Origin: CALREJ01 sp035547395
Lineage (GTDB): Bacteria; Patescibacteriota; Gracilibacteria; Peribacterales; Peribacteraceae
NCBI GenBank assembly: GCA_035547395.1
Contig: DASZVA010000012.1
Location: forward strand, 1-64,000
Direction: 5' to 3'
Length of the DNA: 64,000 nt
Part shown: piece after piece, positions 56,991 through 64,000 of the stretch
How positions within the stretch are numbered: position 1 is the first letter of the stretch
Layout: the number at the start of each line of letters is the position of its first letter
Position numbers and translations under genes: made by a program
Notes under the pieces: model-generated
Database searches by the model: none
The model's input: the letters and a program-made list of their open reading frames with translations, nothing else
What the model was told of the DNA's origin: nothing

Positions 56991-58055
56991 ATGCGTGCAC
57001 TCTTCGTGAGCGGCTCTTCCGGCGGACACCTCACTCCCCTTGTCGCGGTTGAACGTGCGCTGAAAAAATTGTCACCGAAAGCGCAGACGCATTTTCTCTG
57101 TTCTTCAAAAAGAGAAGACGCGGAATATCTGGAGCATGAAGGCGTGGCGTTCACGCAGTCGCCGCGGCCGAAGAAAAACATCTTCTTTCCCGTCACGTAT
57201 CTGGCGGCGAAGAGAGTGGCGCGAAAAACATTGAAGCGGTTCCAACCCGATGTGATCTTCAGCAAGGGGGGCGCCGTGTCGGTGCCGCTGCTGAGAGCTG
57301 CGAAGAAAAAAGGAATTCCGTACGTCATTCATGAATCCGACAGCGTGATGGGCAAAGCCAACCGCATGGTCGCGAAAGACGCTGCTGCGATCTGTCTGGG
57401 ATTTCCGCCGAGCGACGAGCAGCGGATGTTCGGCGTTGAACCCGTCGTCACCGGCAATCCAATCCGACCGGAAGTGACGAAAGGCAGCCGCGCGCGCGGA
57501 TTGAAACTGACGAATCTTACGGGTAGAAAACCCGTGCTGCTCGTGATGGGCGGGAGCCAGGGAGCCGAAGCTCTGAATGAAGCAGTGCTGATGCATATCG
57601 ACAAACTGCTGACGTTCTGCGACGTCGTGCATCTCACGGGTCCCGGCAAGACGAATGCGGGGCGCCGCGCGGGCTACTGGTTCAAACCGTTTGTGTATGA
57701 AGAACTGCCGGATCTGTACGCCATCGCGGACATCGCGGTCAGCCGCGCTGGTGCGTCGAGCATCGCAGAGCTCGGTGCCAACAAGATCCCGATGATTCTG
57801 GTTCCCATCCGCGGACTCGCCAACGATCATCAGTTTGAAAACGCCGTCCGTGCCGAACGCGAAGGTGCGGCGATCATGCTTCCGCAGAATCATCTCGACC
57901 GCGATCTGAGCGACGCCGTGAAGCATCTCTTGGAAAACAGGGAAAAGAAAACGCAGATGAGTACGAGCGCGTTACGCTTGGCGCACCCAGAAGCCGCTCG
58001 ACACATCGCCAAAATTCTTCTGGAATGTGTTGCGAAGAGGAAAAAGAGTCACTAA
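56991..58055 (+). CDS. murG: UDP-GlcNAc:lipid I GlcNAc transferase MurG
   Basis: 354 aa. GSSGGHLTPLVAVERAL (N-terminal G-loop), HESDSVMGKANRMVA, VTGNPIRPEV, LLVMGGSQGAEALNEAV, and RAGASSIAELGANKIPMILVP (UDP-GlcNAc site) are diagnostic. Produces lipid II at the inner face of the membrane, the substrate for FtsW and PBP1A found here. The PPIase gene follows 12 bp later. Confidence 0.95.
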   Translation: MRALFVSGSSGGHLTPLVAVERALKKLSPKAQTHFLCSSKREDAEYLEHEGVAFTQSPRPKKNIFFPVTYLAAKRVARKTLKRFQPDVIFSKGGAVSVPLLRAAKKKGIPYVIHESDSVMGKANRMVAKDAAAICLGFPPSDEQRMFGVEPVVTGNPIRPEVTKGSRARGLKLTNLTGRKPVLLVMGGSQGAEALNEAVLMHIDKLLTFCDVVHLTGPGKTNAGRRAGYWFKPFVYEELPDLYAIADIAVSRAGASSIAELGANKIPMILVPIRGLANDHQFENAVRAEREGAAIMLPQNHLDRDLSDAVKHLLENREKKTQMSTSALRLAHPEAARHIAKILLECVAKRKKSH

Positions 58056-58067
58056 CGTTTCCCCACT

Positions 58068-58727
58068 ATGTACAAATTCCTCATCCCCCTCTTTGCGTTG
58101 GCGCTGCTGATCAGCTGCACTCCGCAACAGAATAATCAGAACACGGATTCCACATCTTCGGTTCAGAGCAGCACCGACTCTGCGATGTCCGCCATGTCTT
58201 CTCCCACCGCCATGAACGATTCCAGCACGAACCCCACCGGATTTAACGGCCAGCTTCTCACCGGCAAGCACACCGTGGTGCTCAAGACCTCCAAGGGCAA
58301 CATTACGATCGAGGTCGACGCCGACGCGGCGCCCAAGGCCGCGACGAACTTCGTCACGCTCAGCAAGCTCGGCTACTACAACGGCCTGACCTTTCACCGC
58401 GTGATCCCCGGCTTCATGATCCAGGGAGGCGATCCGAACGGCAACGGCACGGGCGGCGCCAGCATCTTCGGCGACACGTTTGAAGACGAGCAGAATAACC
58501 TCACCTTCGATCGCGGCACGGTGGCGATGGCCAACCGCGGACCGAACACGAACGGCAGCCAGTTCTTCATCACGACCGCTGCAACGCCGTGGCTCCAGGG
58601 CCACTACACGATCTTCGGCAAAGTGATCTCGGGCATGGACACGGTCGACGCCATCAGCAACGTGCAGCGCGACAGTAACGACAAGCCTCTCACGCCGGTG
58701 ACGTTTACGCCGGAGGTGAAGAATTAG
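58068..58727 (+). CDS. Lipoprotein cyclophilin-type peptidyl-prolyl isomerase
   Basis: 219 aa. Lipobox LISC after KFLIPLFALAL; Ser/Asn linker to about residue 65; cyclophilin domain VVLKTSKGNITIEVDADAAP, LTFHRVIPGFMIQGGDPNGNG, TVAMANRGPNTNGSQFFIT, HYTIFGKVISGMD. The catalytic Arg (FHRV) and QFFIT are present. Folds exported proteins at the outer face of the membrane. Operon with murG; terminator at 58758. Confidence 0.95.
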   Translation: MYKFLIPLFALALLISCTPQQNNQNTDSTSSVQSSTDSAMSAMSSPTAMNDSSTNPTGFNGQLLTGKHTVVLKTSKGNITIEVDADAAPKAATNFVTLSKLGYYNGLTFHRVIPGFMIQGGDPNGNGTGGASIFGDTFEDEQNNLTFDRGTVAMANRGPNTNGSQFFITTAATPWLQGHYTIFGKVISGMDTVDAISNVQRDSNDKPLTPVTFTPEVKN

Positions 58728-58822
58728 TATGAAGGGGTATGTATTAGGTATAAAGGGAACGGCTCCATCCATGGAGTCGTTTTTCTAATCCCCATAATAC
58801 GTAATACTTATCCCTGTATACT
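58728..58822. repeat. Word-repeat palindrome (TATTAGGTATTA family) with embedded terminator and promoter
   Basis: Left arm tagtatgaaggggtatgtattagg-tataaaggg; right arm aatccccataatacg-taatacttatccc; between them a hairpin terminator; the right arm ends at TATACT (58817-58822). One unit thus ends one transcript and starts the next. Confidence 0.75.
58758..58784 (+). terminator. Intrinsic terminator of the murG-PPIase operon
   Basis: AACGGCTCCAT-CC-ATGGAGTCGTT followed by TTT. Confidence 0.85.
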
Positions 58823-58829
58823 GCTTCCC

Positions 58830-60296
58830 ATGCGCACCCGCTTCGCTCCATCACCCACCGGCTCACTCCACGTCGGCGGACTCCGCACGGCGCTCTACAG
58901 CTACCTGATGGCGAAGCAGACAGAGGGGCAATTTCTGCTGAGAATTGAGGACACCGATCAGTCGCGCGAGGTGCCGGGCGCGGTCGATATCATTCTGCGC
59001 GGACTGCACTGGGCCGGATTGGATCCCGATGAAGGAGTCGTAATGATTGAAGGCGTACCAGGCGAGACGGGAAATCTTGGACCGTACTATCAGTCGAAGC
59101 GGCTCGAGAAATATCGCCATGCCGTTGATCAACTGGTGAGCGGCGGGCACGCCTACCCGTGCTTCTGCACGCCGGAGCGACTCGAACAGATGCGGAGTGC
59201 ACAAGCCGCCAAACATCAGGCACCGATGTACGACCGGCACTGTCTGACGCTTTCGTTTGATGAGGTGCAGATGCGGCTCAAGGCCGGCGACAAACACGTG
59301 ATCCGCATGAAAGTGCCGCACGAAGAAACGATCACGTTCGAGGATGACATCCGCGGACAGGTGAGCTTTCAGGGCAAAACCATCGACGATCAGGTGCTGC
59401 TGAAAAGCGACGGATTTCCCACGTATCACCTCGCGCACGTCGTCGACGATCATCTGATGGGAATCGATCTCGTGATCCGCGGCGAGGAATGGCTGTCGAG
59501 CCTTCCGAAGCATCTTCTGCTCTTTCGCTGGCTGGGATGGACAGCTCCGCGCTACGCGCACGTGCCGCTGCTGCTTAATAAAGATAAATCGAAACTGAGC
59601 AAACGGCAGAATTCCGTCTCGGTCGAGGAGTATATCGCAAAAGGATATTTGCCCGAGGCGATGCTGAATTTCCTCGCGATGCTCGGATGGAACGACGGCA
59701 CGACGCAGGAACTCTTCACGATGCAGGAGTTGATGGAGAAATTTTCTCTCGACCGCGTGCAGAAATCCGGCGCGATTTTTGATCTGGATAAACTCAACTG
59801 GCTGCAGGGACAGTGGATCCGAAAACTGACGACGGAGGAATTCTCCGCCCGCATCTTCCCGCTCGTCATCAATGCATATCCCGAAGCGACGGATGACAAG
59901 GATTTTGCGAAGAAAGCGGCGCTCATTCAGGAGCGCATCACGTTCTTTCAGGAAGCACCGGAGATGCTCGGTTACTTCTATCACGATCCGTTCATCGAGA
60001 AAGATCTGGTTGCGAACAAGAAGCAGAAAGTCACGGAGGAGGACGTGCCGCGGTACGTGAAGATCCTGATCGATACGCTGGAGCCGATAGATGAGAAAGA
60101 CTGGAATGAGGCGACACTCGAAAGTGTGATCCGCTCGGCGGTTGAAAAGAACGAACTGAAACTCGGCCAGTTGCTCTGGCCGCTGCGCGCCCTTCTGACA
60201 GGACGCGAATACAGCCCCGGCGCGTTTGAAGTCGCGGCAGCGCTCGGCAAAGAGATGGTCATGAAGCGCCTGACGGCGCCGAAGATGGAGCAGTGA
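58830..60296 (+). CDS. gltX: Glutamyl-tRNA synthetase
   Basis: 488 aa. FAPSPTGSLHVGGLRTALYS (HIGH motif variant HVGG), LRIEDTDQSR, YPCFCTPERLE, NKDKSKLSKRQN (KMSKS variant KLSKR) and a helical C-terminal anticodon-binding domain. Charges tRNA-Glu, and tRNA-Gln if the organism uses the GatCAB route. TATACT ends 7 nt before the ATG. Confidence 0.96.
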   Translation: MRTRFAPSPTGSLHVGGLRTALYSYLMAKQTEGQFLLRIEDTDQSREVPGAVDIILRGLHWAGLDPDEGVVMIEGVPGETGNLGPYYQSKRLEKYRHAVDQLVSGGHAYPCFCTPERLEQMRSAQAAKHQAPMYDRHCLTLSFDEVQMRLKAGDKHVIRMKVPHEETITFEDDIRGQVSFQGKTIDDQVLLKSDGFPTYHLAHVVDDHLMGIDLVIRGEEWLSSLPKHLLLFRWLGWTAPRYAHVPLLLNKDKSKLSKRQNSVSVEEYIAKGYLPEAMLNFLAMLGWNDGTTQELFTMQELMEKFSLDRVQKSGAIFDLDKLNWLQGQWIRKLTTEEFSARIFPLVINAYPEATDDKDFAKKAALIQERITFFQEAPEMLGYFYHDPFIEKDLVANKKQKVTEEDVPRYVKILIDTLEPIDEKDWNEATLESVIRSAVEKNELKLGQLLWPLRALLTGREYSPGAFEVAAALGKEMVMKRLTAPKMEQ

Positions 60297-60356
60297 ACCA
60301 TCTTTGGTGATCTGCTCAATCCGGCTGAATGTGTCATATTCATTTTACAGATCATT

Positions 60357-60378
60357 AATCAATTATTCGATTAATTGA
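60357..60378. promoter_or_regulatory. AT-rich inverted repeat upstream of the TrpR-like gene
   Basis: ATCAATTA-TTCGAT-TAATTGAT, followed by another ATTAATTGA word, ending 13 nt before the ATG at 60392. It could be an autoregulatory operator, or simply another junction word repeat. Confidence 0.45.
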
Positions 60379-60391
60379 TTAATTGACACAA

Positions 60392-60832
60392 ATGAGCACA
60401 CAACGGTACCGTGGCGATATGGCGAAGATTGATCACCGTACTCTCGGCAAAGAACGTCATCAGTCGATGGACAAAGAGTTGGCGGGCGCCTTGAAACTAT
60501 TTGGCATGAAAGAAGAAGGAGTATCGTTTTTTCGCCAGCTGCTCACCGAAAGCGAACGCGTGATGGTGGTGCGAAGACTGCAGATCGCACGCCGGCTGCT
60601 GCTCGGTCATTCGTTCCCCCGCATTGCGCATGACCTTGGCGTCGGCGTGAGTACGATCCGTGGCGTGCATGGCTGGCTCAATGAACAAATGAAAGACTAC
60701 CGCGCTGCGCTCAATCCTCTCCTGCAGGATTTTGACGAGGGTCGGGATTCCCCCGCCAAGCTCTTTGGGAAATTGCGCAAGAAGTATCCGGCGCACTTTT
60801 TGCTGATCAGTATATTACTGAATAAATCGTAA
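60392..60832 (+). CDS. TrpR/YerC-YecD superfamily DNA-binding protein
   Basis: About 146 aa from ATG 60392 (TTG 60383 possible). LFGMKEEGVSFFRQLLTESERVMVVRRLQIARRLLLGHS then RIAHDLGVGVSTIRGVHGWL is the TrpR-type helix-turn-helix with its dimerisation helices. The YerC/YecD group lacks obvious tryptophan-binding context; the ligand is unknown. A near-perfect inverted repeat just upstream could be its operator. Confidence 0.85.
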   Translation: MSTQRYRGDMAKIDHRTLGKERHQSMDKELAGALKLFGMKEEGVSFFRQLLTESERVMVVRRLQIARRLLLGHSFPRIAHDLGVGVSTIRGVHGWLNEQMKDYRAALNPLLQDFDEGRDSPAKLFGKLRKKYPAHFLLISILLNKS

Positions 60833-60882
60833 CTCAGAAGCAGGAGGAAATATGCTGGAATGATGGCTGAATTCTCTCTACC

Positions 60883-61362
60883 ATGACTGCCATGCCGCAT
60901 CACGACACCGACGACAACGAACTGGAAGTGAAATTCAAACCCGAGACGGGCAAAGCCGTGATCGAGGGCAAAACCGTCGTGCCGTTTCAGGCGTTCGTGA
61001 CATTGGTGCTGCAGAAAAAAGTCCTCTCGCTCACCAAAACCTGGGGCAAGCATCCGGTGATCGTCGATTCCGAGCTGCTCACAAGCATGGCATCCGCTCC
61101 GCAGGACAATCAGGAGAACAAATCGAACATGATTCTGGTCAGCATGATCCTGGGCATCATCTTCGGCGTTGCAGGATTTTCAGTGATTCAGATCGCGCTT
61201 CTGCTCGTCAAAATCCCCCTCGGTATCAAGGAACTGTCCATCATCGTCGGCAGCATCCTTGCCGTCATTCTCGTCGGCGCACTCGTCATGAACATGCAAC
61301 GCAAACCCAAAGGCGAAAAGCTGGTGGAGACGATTGAGGGGATTTCGTCATTTTTAAAATAA
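60883..61362 (+). CDS. Hypothetical two-TM protein
   Basis: 159 aa. An N-terminal charged region (NELEVKFKPETGKAVIEGKT) of beta character precedes two TM helices (ILVSMILGIIFGVAGFSVIQIAL; LSIIVGSILAVILVGALVM) and a short cytoplasmic tail. No family recognised. An internal ATG at 60892 is an alternative start. Confidence 0.65.
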   Translation: MTAMPHHDTDDNELEVKFKPETGKAVIEGKTVVPFQAFVTLVLQKKVLSLTKTWGKHPVIVDSELLTSMASAPQDNQENKSNMILVSMILGIIFGVAGFSVIQIALLLVKIPLGIKELSIIVGSILAVILVGALVMNMQRKPKGEKLVETIEGISSFLK

Positions 61363-61380
61363 GATGGAAAAGTAGCCGAC

Positions 61381-61436
61381 GGTACCGATGGAACCGAAGG
61401 CACCGATGCATCGGTCCCCTTGGTGCCTTTGGTACC
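61381..61436. repeat. Long palindrome of ACCGAAGG/CCTTGGT words before murB
   Basis: GGTACCGATGGAACCGAAGG, CACCGATGCATCGGT and CCCCTTGGTGCCTTTGGTACC are consecutive parts of one palindrome with GGTACC at both ends. Same family as 12346-12437. Confidence 0.75.
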
Positions 61437-61453
61437 CTCGTCACCCTCAACAT

Positions 61454-62320
61454 ATGATCCAGGAACACGTGAACATCGGTGCCAAGACCACCATGCGCAT
61501 CGGCGGAACCGCGCACTATTACGCGGAACTGACGACGAAGGACGATGTGGAAGCGGCGTGGGCGTTTGCGCTGGAGCATGACGTGCCGATGATCCCGCTG
61601 GGCGGCGGCAGCAACACCGTTTTCGCTGACGGAGAAATAGAGGCGCTGGTCGTGCGCATCAAAAACGAGGACATGAAAATCGAGGGCAATCAGGTGCGCG
61701 TGGGGTCGGGGAAAAATCTGGTCGTACTCATCAATGAACTCGCCAAGCACGATCTCGACCTCTCTCCCCTGACGGGCATCCTGGGCACGGTCGGAGGCGC
61801 AGTGTTTGGAAACGCGGGACAAGGGCCGCACGGCATCTGGATCGACCGCTACGTGAAGGAAGTCTCCGTATTTTGGGAAGGAGACTGGAGAGTCCTGAAG
61901 GGAGCGGACTGTGATTTCGGCTATCGCGAGAGCATCTTCAAGCACGGACCCGACGCGCATCCGCTGATCTGGGAAGTGCTGCTGGAGCTGCCCACCGTCG
62001 CGCGCGCGGACATCGAGGCGACGGTGCAGACGCTCCTCAAGAAACGCCTCGAGACACAGCCGCACATCAAGACCGCGGGATCATGCTTCAAAGCTGTCGG
62101 AGGAACGCCGGCCTGGCAGCTGATCGACGCCGCGGACCTGCGCGGACACCACGTCGGCGATGTGGAGATCAGCGAGAAACACGCGAATTTTCTGATCAAC
62201 AAAGGCAAGGCGACGTTCGAGGACGCCGTTTCGCTCGTCGAACACGTGAAGCAGCACGTCGACGGAAAGCTCGACGTGGAGATGCGCTTTATCGGCAGCG
62301 ACGGTTCTCTTGTGTTCTGA
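61454..62320 (+). CDS. murB: UDP-N-acetylenolpyruvoylglucosamine reductase MurB
   Basis: 288 aa from ATG 61454 (MIQEHVNIGAKTTMRIGGTA). FAD-binding PLGGGSNTVF, GILGTVGGAVFGNAGQ (pyrophosphate loop), DCDFGYRESIFK, and the substrate region AGSCFKAVGGTPAWQLID with KHANFLINKGKAT. The proton-donor Ser region is altered (GSCFK for GSFFKNP), and the final Glu motif reads LDVEMRFIG. Makes UDP-MurNAc. The frame upstream to 61388 is a palindrome and rejected. Confidence 0.93.
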   Translation: MIQEHVNIGAKTTMRIGGTAHYYAELTTKDDVEAAWAFALEHDVPMIPLGGGSNTVFADGEIEALVVRIKNEDMKIEGNQVRVGSGKNLVVLINELAKHDLDLSPLTGILGTVGGAVFGNAGQGPHGIWIDRYVKEVSVFWEGDWRVLKGADCDFGYRESIFKHGPDAHPLIWEVLLELPTVARADIEATVQTLLKKRLETQPHIKTAGSCFKAVGGTPAWQLIDAADLRGHHVGDVEISEKHANFLINKGKATFEDAVSLVEHVKQHVDGKLDVEMRFIGSDGSLVF

Positions 62321-62335
62321 AAAATCAGGGGGAGA

Positions 62336-62716
62336 ATGACGTGCATGGCGACCGCTGAACTGCAGGCGCCGGCTTCAGTCGAACTGCTTATTGAGGACAG
62401 GCCGGAGTTGAAAATTTTCAATCCGGAAAATGAAGCGAGTACGACAACGAAAGAGATTTTGTGGGAGGTCATTCGGCTGATCCCGGAACTGGGAGTCCCG
62501 AACTGCGGCGGCTTGCTGTTCGCGATACGGGAAACGCGGCACACGAACGGATCAGCCGAGCTGCAGTTTCTCTCAGGGGCGCCGGATACGGACGCATGGG
62601 ACACGAAATATACGAAGAATCTCGGCGCAAAACCCGCGGAGGATTTGCAATCGGAGATCGACAAAGCGATTGCAGCCTTCCATCAAAGCATCAACTGGGA
62701 CGCGACGGGGATTTAA
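62336..62716 (+). CDS. Hypothetical protein (126 aa)
   Basis: Acidic, with PELKIFNPENEASTTTKEIL, IRLIPELGVPNCGGLLFAIRE and LQSEIDKAIAAFHQSINWDATGI. No family recognised. Preceded by a weak GGGGGAGA immediately before the ATG; ATG 62345 is an alternative. 15 bp after murB, so probably co-transcribed. Its stop overlaps the end of the convergent 96-aa gene by 4 nt. Confidence 0.6.
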   Translation: MTCMATAELQAPASVELLIEDRPELKIFNPENEASTTTKEILWEVIRLIPELGVPNCGGLLFAIRETRHTNGSAELQFLSGAPDTDAWDTKYTKNLGAKPAEDLQSEIDKAIAAFHQSINWDATGI

Positions 62717-63003
62717 GAACGCAATGTCTGTCCGCGGTCGCCCGTCAGCTGCACGCATGCTGCAATATGTTTTCCGGTTTCCGCCTGAAAGCGATGCACG
62801 CCGGTAATCACAATTTGTGCGTGCACGAAAGCAAACGGTACATCCGGATCATTCGCATACTGAATCGCCGTATTCATGAGACGAGCCTGCCCCGCTTTAT
62901 CGTCCGGAATGCGGAACATGAAACGATGCATGCCGTTTTGCACTTCGCAAATATTCGAAGGCGTGCACGATTGATCCGCAGAGTGATCCGGCTGCTCAAT
63001 CAT
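62713..63003 (-). CDS. Hypothetical protein (96 aa)
   Basis: Basic, mixed alpha/beta: MHRFMFRIPDDKAGQARLM, FAFVHAQIVITGVHRFQAE, ACVQLTGDRGQ. No family recognised. Located 28 bp after the SSB stop on the same strand, so it may share its transcript. Confidence 0.6.
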   Translation of the reverse strand: MIEQPDHSADQSCTPSNICEVQNGMHRFMFRIPDDKAGQARLMNTAIQYANDPDVPFAFVHAQIVITGVHRFQAETGKHIAACVQLTGDRGQTLRS

Positions 63004-63031
63004 GCCGTCACTCTACACCTGTCGCAGAAAA

Positions 63032-63916
63032 TCAAAATGGAAGATCTTCGACCTTCACCTCCGACGCATAGTTGATCTCGGGGACGCTGCTTGCCAGGCT
63101 CGGCGAAGGATCGGCGCCGAAGACGTCGGCCGCCTCGCTGCGGGCGGCTGCCGGACGACGATTATTCATGCCGCCGCCATCCACTTGGATGGACTCTTCC
63201 GCGACAGAGCTGCGCACCCCGAGCAGCGAGAACGACTCCGCGATGATCTCGGTCGTCGTGCGCTTGGCCCCGGCCTGCGTTTCCCAGGATCTCGTCTGCA
63301 CTCTGCCGGACACAAACACGCGGTTTCCCTTGTGCACGGCGCTTGCCACTTCCTCCGCCAGATCCCCCCAGACGACGACGTTGTGGAATTCGGATTTCTC
63401 TTTCATTTCACCGCTTGCTTTGTCTTTCCAGCGGTCGTTGGTCGCGACTCCCAGCGTCAGCACTTTCTGTCCGCTTGTGGTGGTGCGCATCTCCGGATCG
63501 CGCGTGACGTTGCCGATAACGTCGGCTCTGTTGCAGGCGCCGAGAATCTGCCTGGCGTTGCCGGGCGCATCCATCTGTCCGGCCTTGGGATCCAGCAGGA
63601 TCATGTCGGTCGCGACGATCTTGGTCTTGGATCTCTTCTCTCCGCTCTGCTCATCTTCCCAGCTGTCGGTCTGCAGCCTGCCGGCGATAAACATCTGCGC
63701 GCCGGGACGCACGAATTGTCCGCACACGTCCGCGAGCGCTCCCCACACCGTCACCGTGTGAAAACTTTTCCCCGACAGCGTCTCGCCGCTTTCTGAACGA
63801 AAACTGACGGGCACGACGAGGTTGAGATCGGTGACGGATGTGCCGCCGGGCGTCTGACGAACGGAAACCGGCTGCGTCTGGTAGCCGATCAGCTGCACGC
63901 GATTCAGGGAAAACAT
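63032..63916 (-). CDS. ssb: Single-stranded DNA-binding protein with two OB folds
   Basis: 294 aa, about twice a normal SSB core. OB fold 1 (residues about 1-110): NRVQLIGYQTQPVSVRQTP, HTVTVWGALADVCGQFVRPG, FIAGRLQTDSWED. OB fold 2 (about 128-235): NRADVIGNVTRDPEMRTTTSG, FHNVVVWGDLAEEVASAVHKG, VFVSGRVQTRSWETQ. A disordered tail follows, ending VKVEDLPF, the acidic-Pro-Phe tip that docks repair proteins such as RecO. Two OBs in one chain imply a homodimer with four OB folds, as known for Deinococcus SSB. Confidence 0.92.
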   Translation of the reverse strand: MFSLNRVQLIGYQTQPVSVRQTPGGTSVTDLNLVVPVSFRSESGETLSGKSFHTVTVWGALADVCGQFVRPGAQMFIAGRLQTDSWEDEQSGEKRSKTKIVATDMILLDPKAGQMDAPGNARQILGACNRADVIGNVTRDPEMRTTTSGQKVLTLGVATNDRWKDKASGEMKEKSEFHNVVVWGDLAEEVASAVHKGNRVFVSGRVQTRSWETQAGAKRTTTEIIAESFSLLGVRSSVAEESIQVDGGGMNNRRPAAARSEAADVFGADPSPSLASSVPEINYASEVKVEDLPF

Positions 63917-64000
63917 GGTGTGATGGGAGAAGAGGATGAAATGCGATGGGAGTTGAGCGTAGCGAGGGGTGGATATGGAAACAAGTTACTGGTTGCTGGT

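Overview
The window looks like a chromosome segment of a Candidate Phyla Radiation (Patescibacteria) bacterium, most plausibly Peregrinibacteria/Peribacteria-like. The grounds are a 16S rRNA gene with CPR-type deviations, a moderately GC-rich genome, small core genes (bL28, bL34, bS6, bS18) mixed with very large or low-complexity secreted proteins, and use of TGA as an ordinary stop. The phylum is an inference; a 16S search would settle it.

Layout. 1-11.5 kb: a promoter, a membrane-anchored HTH protein and, 3 bp later, a 3,523-residue secreted fibre-like protein with tail-fibre-type modules, two LVIVD beta-propeller blocks and seven FG-GAP/VCBS repeats. 11.6-19.4 kb: site-2 protease, bL28, an ArfB-like release factor, tRNA-Ser, PheT, cobalamin adenosyltransferase, bL34 and an M16 protease. 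19.9-24.4 kb: a TMTC-like membrane TPR protein and two secreted proteins, one with cysteine-rich domains fitting the pacifastin/VWC spacing. 24.8-33.6 kb: NDK, a DUF1858-IscA fusion, S41 protease, RNase H, a lone Clp N-domain protein, VanW, GNAT, RecO, FtsX and TPR proteins. 33.6-41.7 kb: a PBP1A with Ig-like tail, small membrane proteins, YebC, bS18, bS6 and a LamG protein. 42.2-43.7 kb: an orphan 16S gene with its own terminator. 44-53.5 kb: SufD, SufB and SufC scattered among a sulfotransferase, lipoproteins and unknowns. 53.8-63.9 kb: ferredoxin, LspA, FtsW, MurG, a lipoprotein cyclophilin, GltX, a TrpR-like regulator, MurB and a tandem-OB SSB.

Functional threads: cell wall synthesis and division (PBP1A, FtsW, MurG, MurB, FtsX, VanW, LspA), Fe-S assembly (SufBCD, A-type carrier fusion, ferredoxin), translation, and an elaborate secreted surface programme.

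Three signals not explained by ordinary annotation stand out. (1) Many genes have a -10 box (usually TATACT) ending 6-9 nt before the start codon, implying pervasive leaderless transcription; the 16S anti-Shine-Dalgarno is also altered. (2) Many gene junctions carry their own short-word repeat, often as two opposed arms whose downstream arm ends in the TATACT box, and related insertions sit in frame inside several conserved genes. (3) Three genes (bL28, tRNA-Ser, YebC) are accompanied by a 'ghost' of their own end across a short palindromic spacer; the two protein ghosts differ almost only at synonymous positions, as if small elements had displaced and rebuilt gene termini.
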